The notes under the pieces were generated by a model. That model ran no database searches, was not told the origin of the DNA, and was given only the letters and a program-made list of their open reading frames with translations. Below, in pieces: positions 6,112-8,042 of a stretch of DNA of 8,042 nt. Within the stretch, counting starts at the first letter, position 1. The number at the start of each line of letters is the position of its first letter. The position numbers were made by a program, and so were the translations under genes. Source of the DNA: an uncultured Collinsella sp. (GTDB taxonomy: Bacteria; Actinomycetota; Coriobacteriia; Coriobacteriales; Coriobacteriaceae); NCBI GenBank assembly GCA_902489225.1, contig CABTZA010000083.1:1-8042 (forward strand). Direction: 5' to 3'.

Positions 6112-6972
6112 TTAGTTCTCCCCCTTATCCTGCTTGCCCAGATATGCCTCGATAACGGCGTCGTTGTTCTGGATTTCCTCGGCCGTGCCCTTGGCGATGA
6201 CCTTACCAAAGTTGAGCACGCAGATACCCTCGCAAATATTCATGACGAGCGACATGTCGTGCTCGATAAGCATGATGGCAATGCCGAAGGTGTCGCGGAT
6301 CTTAACGATGTTCTCCATGAGTTCCGCGGTCTCGGACGGGTTCATGCCGGCGGCAGGCTCGTCGAGCAGCAGCAGCTTGGGATTGGTGGCAAGTGCACGG
6401 ACGATCTCCAGGCGGCGCTGAGCGCCGTAAGGCAGCGAGCCGGCCTGTTCGTTTGCCAGATGTTCCATATCAAAGATAGACAGCAGCTCCATGGCGCGTT
6501 CGTGGGCGGCCTTCTCGTGCTTCCAATACGTCGGCAGGCGCAGCACGCCCTCAAAGCCGGAGTAACGCTCCTGGTTGTGCAGGCCAACCTTAACGTTATC
6601 CTCCACCGTCATGGTGTTGAACAGGCGAATGTTCTGGAATGTACGGGCAATACCCATGCGGTTGACCTGATAGACCGACTTGCCAGAGGTGTCCTCGCCG
6701 TCGAGCAGGATGGTGCCGTGCGTAGGCTGATACACCTTGGTGAGCAGGTTGAAGACCGTGGTCTTGCCGGCACCGTTGGGGCCGATGAGACCGGCGATCT
6801 CGGTCTTGCCGATGGTCAGGCTAAAGTCGTCGACTGCCTTAAGACCGCCGAACTCAATGCCCAGGTGGATGCACTCGAGCGCCGGGCGCTCGCCCAGGTC
6901 GCGGTCGGGAACGATGGCGCCAGAAGGATACGGAACCATCTTGCCCTTCTTGAACTCAAATTTACTGGGCAT
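6112..6972 (-). CDS. livG: LivG, branched-chain amino acid ABC importer ATPase
   Basis: The partner ATPase of LivF, 286 residues from the chosen start. Motifs: Walker A GPNGAGKTT 64-72, Q-loop Q113 in ARTFQNIRLF, signature LPYGAQRR 180-187 (the YGxQR form typical of LivG rather than SGGQ), Walker B LLLLDEP 200-206 and switch histidine H238 in LIEHDM. I chose ATG 6972 over ATG 6999 because AAGGAGGT (6981-6988) sits 8 nt upstream of it. This start overlaps the end of livM by 11 bp, a usual coupled arrangement. Even from this start, about 30 polar, proline-containing residues precede the normal LivG beginning (LECIHLGIEFGGLKAVDD), a little longer than common homologues. Function within the family is secure; the substrate is inferred from the operon. 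Confidence 0.94.
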   Translation of the reverse strand: MPSKFEFKKGKMVPYPSGAIVPDRDLGERPALECIHLGIEFGGLKAVDDFSLTIGKTEIAGLIGPNGAGKTTVFNLLTKVYQPTHGTILLDGEDTSGKSVYQVNRMGIARTFQNIRLFNTMTVEDNVKVGLHNQERYSGFEGVLRLPTYWKHEKAAHERAMELLSIFDMEHLANEQAGSLPYGAQRRLEIVRALATNPKLLLLDEPAAGMNPSETAELMENIVKIRDTFGIAIMLIEHDMSLVMNICEGICVLNFGKVIAKGTAEEIQNNDAVIEAYLGKQDKGEN

Positions 6973-8041
6973 CGGCTGCCACCTCCTTCTTGGAAGCAAA
7001 GCGGTCCTTGACGCGACCGAAGAACGCCTTGAGCTGCGGGTTGTTGGTAAAAATCATGACCAGGATCAGCACGATGGCGTAGATGAGCATGCGGTAGTCC
7101 GAGAACTGACGGAGCAGCTCGGGAAGCACCGTAAGCAACGCCGCCGCGATGACGGAGCCGCGCATATTGCCCAGACCGCCCAGGACCACGAACACCAGGA
7201 TGAGAATGGACGTGTTGAAGTCGAACTTGGTGGCGGAGAGCTGCGAGAAGTTACCGCCGAAGAGGGCTCCGGCAGCACCGGCGAGGGCAGCGGAAACCAC
7301 GAAGGCGATCATGCGGTACTCGGTGACGGAGATGCCTACGGACTCGGCTGCAATCTTGTTATCGCGCACGGCCATAATGGCACGGCCGGTACGGCTGCGA
7401 ACCAGGTTGAGCACGATCACGAGTGCGACCATGACCAGGATGGCACCGGCGAGGAAGGTCGAGTACGTCGACACGCCCGAGGCGCCCTGGGCGCCCTTGA
7501 TGATGGCGGTGCCGTCCTCGAGCAGGTGCAGGTCGTCGATCGTAGAGTTGCCCGTGATGTTAAAGATCACGTGCAGGCCGCGGGAGTCGACGCCCACAAT
7601 GAGGCAGGTGACGATCTCTTTGATGATCTCGCCAAAAGCCAGGGTCACGATGGCCAGATAGTCGCCGCTCAGGCGCAGGACCGGGATACCAATCAAGAAG
7701 CCCAAGATGGCAGCGGCGATAGCGCCGACCACAATGCTGATGATCAGGCGCACCGGATCGGAGGGAACGGCGCTCTCCAGCGCGACAGCGGTAACGATGC
7801 CCGTATAGGCGCCGACGCTCATAAAGCCCGCGTGGCCCAGCGACAAGTCGCCCGCGATGCCGACGACGAGGTTGAGGGAAATGGCCATGACGATATAGGC
7901 CGTGATGGGAACCAGCTGACCGGCGATCATGCGCGGAATCATGTGGTTAGACTGCATAAAGAACACGATGGCGAAGGCCACGATGCACATGGCGTACGTG
8001 ACAAAGTCGTGACGCGTCTGTTTGTCTTTAAGAAACTTCAT
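6962..8041 (-). CDS. livM: LivM, branched-chain amino acid ABC importer permease
   Basis: One of the two membrane permeases of the Liv importer. The 359-residue protein starts with a short charged segment, then has about eight to ten hydrophobic segments. The family hallmark ISLNLVVGIAGDLSLGHAGFMSVGAY lies at about 54-79, and the cytoplasmic coupling loop RTGRAIMAVRDNKIAAES at 217-234, where the ATPases dock. The stretch 150-195 between membrane segments is polar (DSRGLHVIFNITGNSTIDDL) and departs from the short glycine-rich TGGPNGI-type loop common in LivM, so this outer loop may be lineage-specific. ATG 8041 is two bases from the window edge. The reading from there is typical for the family, but the ribosome site and any earlier start cannot be seen. 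livH and a binding-protein gene are expected just upstream. The tail is polar and cytoplasmic. Confidence 0.93.
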   Translation of the reverse strand: MKFLKDKQTRHDFVTYAMCIVAFAIVFFMQSNHMIPRMIAGQLVPITAYIVMAISLNLVVGIAGDLSLGHAGFMSVGAYTGIVTAVALESAVPSDPVRLIISIVVGAIAAAILGFLIGIPVLRLSGDYLAIVTLAFGEIIKEIVTCLIVGVDSRGLHVIFNITGNSTIDDLHLLEDGTAIIKGAQGASGVSTYSTFLAGAILVMVALVIVLNLVRSRTGRAIMAVRDNKIAAESVGISVTEYRMIAFVVSAALAGAAGALFGGNFSQLSATKFDFNTSILILVFVVLGGLGNMRGSVIAAALLTVLPELLRQFSDYRMLIYAIVLILVMIFTNNPQLKAFFGRVKDRFASKKEVAADAQ

Positions 8042-8042
8042 A

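Noticed and set aside
6973..6999. Upstream ATG 6999 as the livG start
   Set aside because: It would lie deeper inside livM, lacks a comparable ribosome site and would read through the AAGGAGGT that serves ATG 6972.
5389..7011. A 540-codon open frame on the plus strand opposite livF and livG
   Set aside because: It is antisense to two genes with complete ABC-ATPase motifs. Its composition (rich in L, G, D, H, R, V) is what reverse reading of GC-rich codons gives, and it has no recognisable domain.

Overview
The window is GC-rich bacterial DNA with tightly packed genes, strong Shine-Dalgarno sites and short operons. The gene content and the fused RecJ suggest a gut actinobacterium of the class Coriobacteriia, possibly Collinsella. 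That placement is inference, since no rRNA or other marker gene is present.

Layout, left to right. Positions 1-2439 (minus strand) hold the first 813 codons of a large recJ gene that runs off the left edge. A complete RecJ exonuclease core is followed in the same frame by the start of a RecQ-like SF2 helicase motor. The 275-bp gap at 2440-2714 separates recJ from a divergent gene. It holds a good -10 box for recJ, a possible 21-codon leader ORF overlapping the recJ start, a small hairpin that could cover the recJ Shine-Dalgarno, and two short inverted repeats. Positions 2715-3713 (plus strand) encode a BASS-family (bile acid:sodium symporter-like) membrane transporter. It converges on a minus-strand pair, cutC (4545-5222) followed by a GalT-like DUF4931-type protein (3741-4541). 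These two are 3 bp apart and translationally coupled. A 9-bp-stem hairpin lies at the convergent gene ends.

The 175-bp gap at 5223-5397 carries a perfect 22-bp inverted repeat (5281-5349), directly abutted by a clear Rho-independent terminator (5350-5386) that ends the next operon. Positions 5398-8041 (minus strand) hold the distal part of a branched-chain amino acid ABC importer in the order livM-livG-livF. livM and livG overlap by 11 bp, and the livG stop codon directly touches the livF start. The rest of the transporter (LivH permease and LivK-type binding protein) would be expected upstream, beyond the right edge.

Most of the window is ordinary housekeeping and transport. The points most worth a second look are the RecJ-helicase fusion, the long perfect palindrome at the liv/cutC junction, the possible leader-ORF control of recJ, and the coupling of a CutC homologue carrying an extra cysteine cluster with a GalT-like enzyme. 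I see no phage, CRISPR, transposase, tRNA or rRNA.
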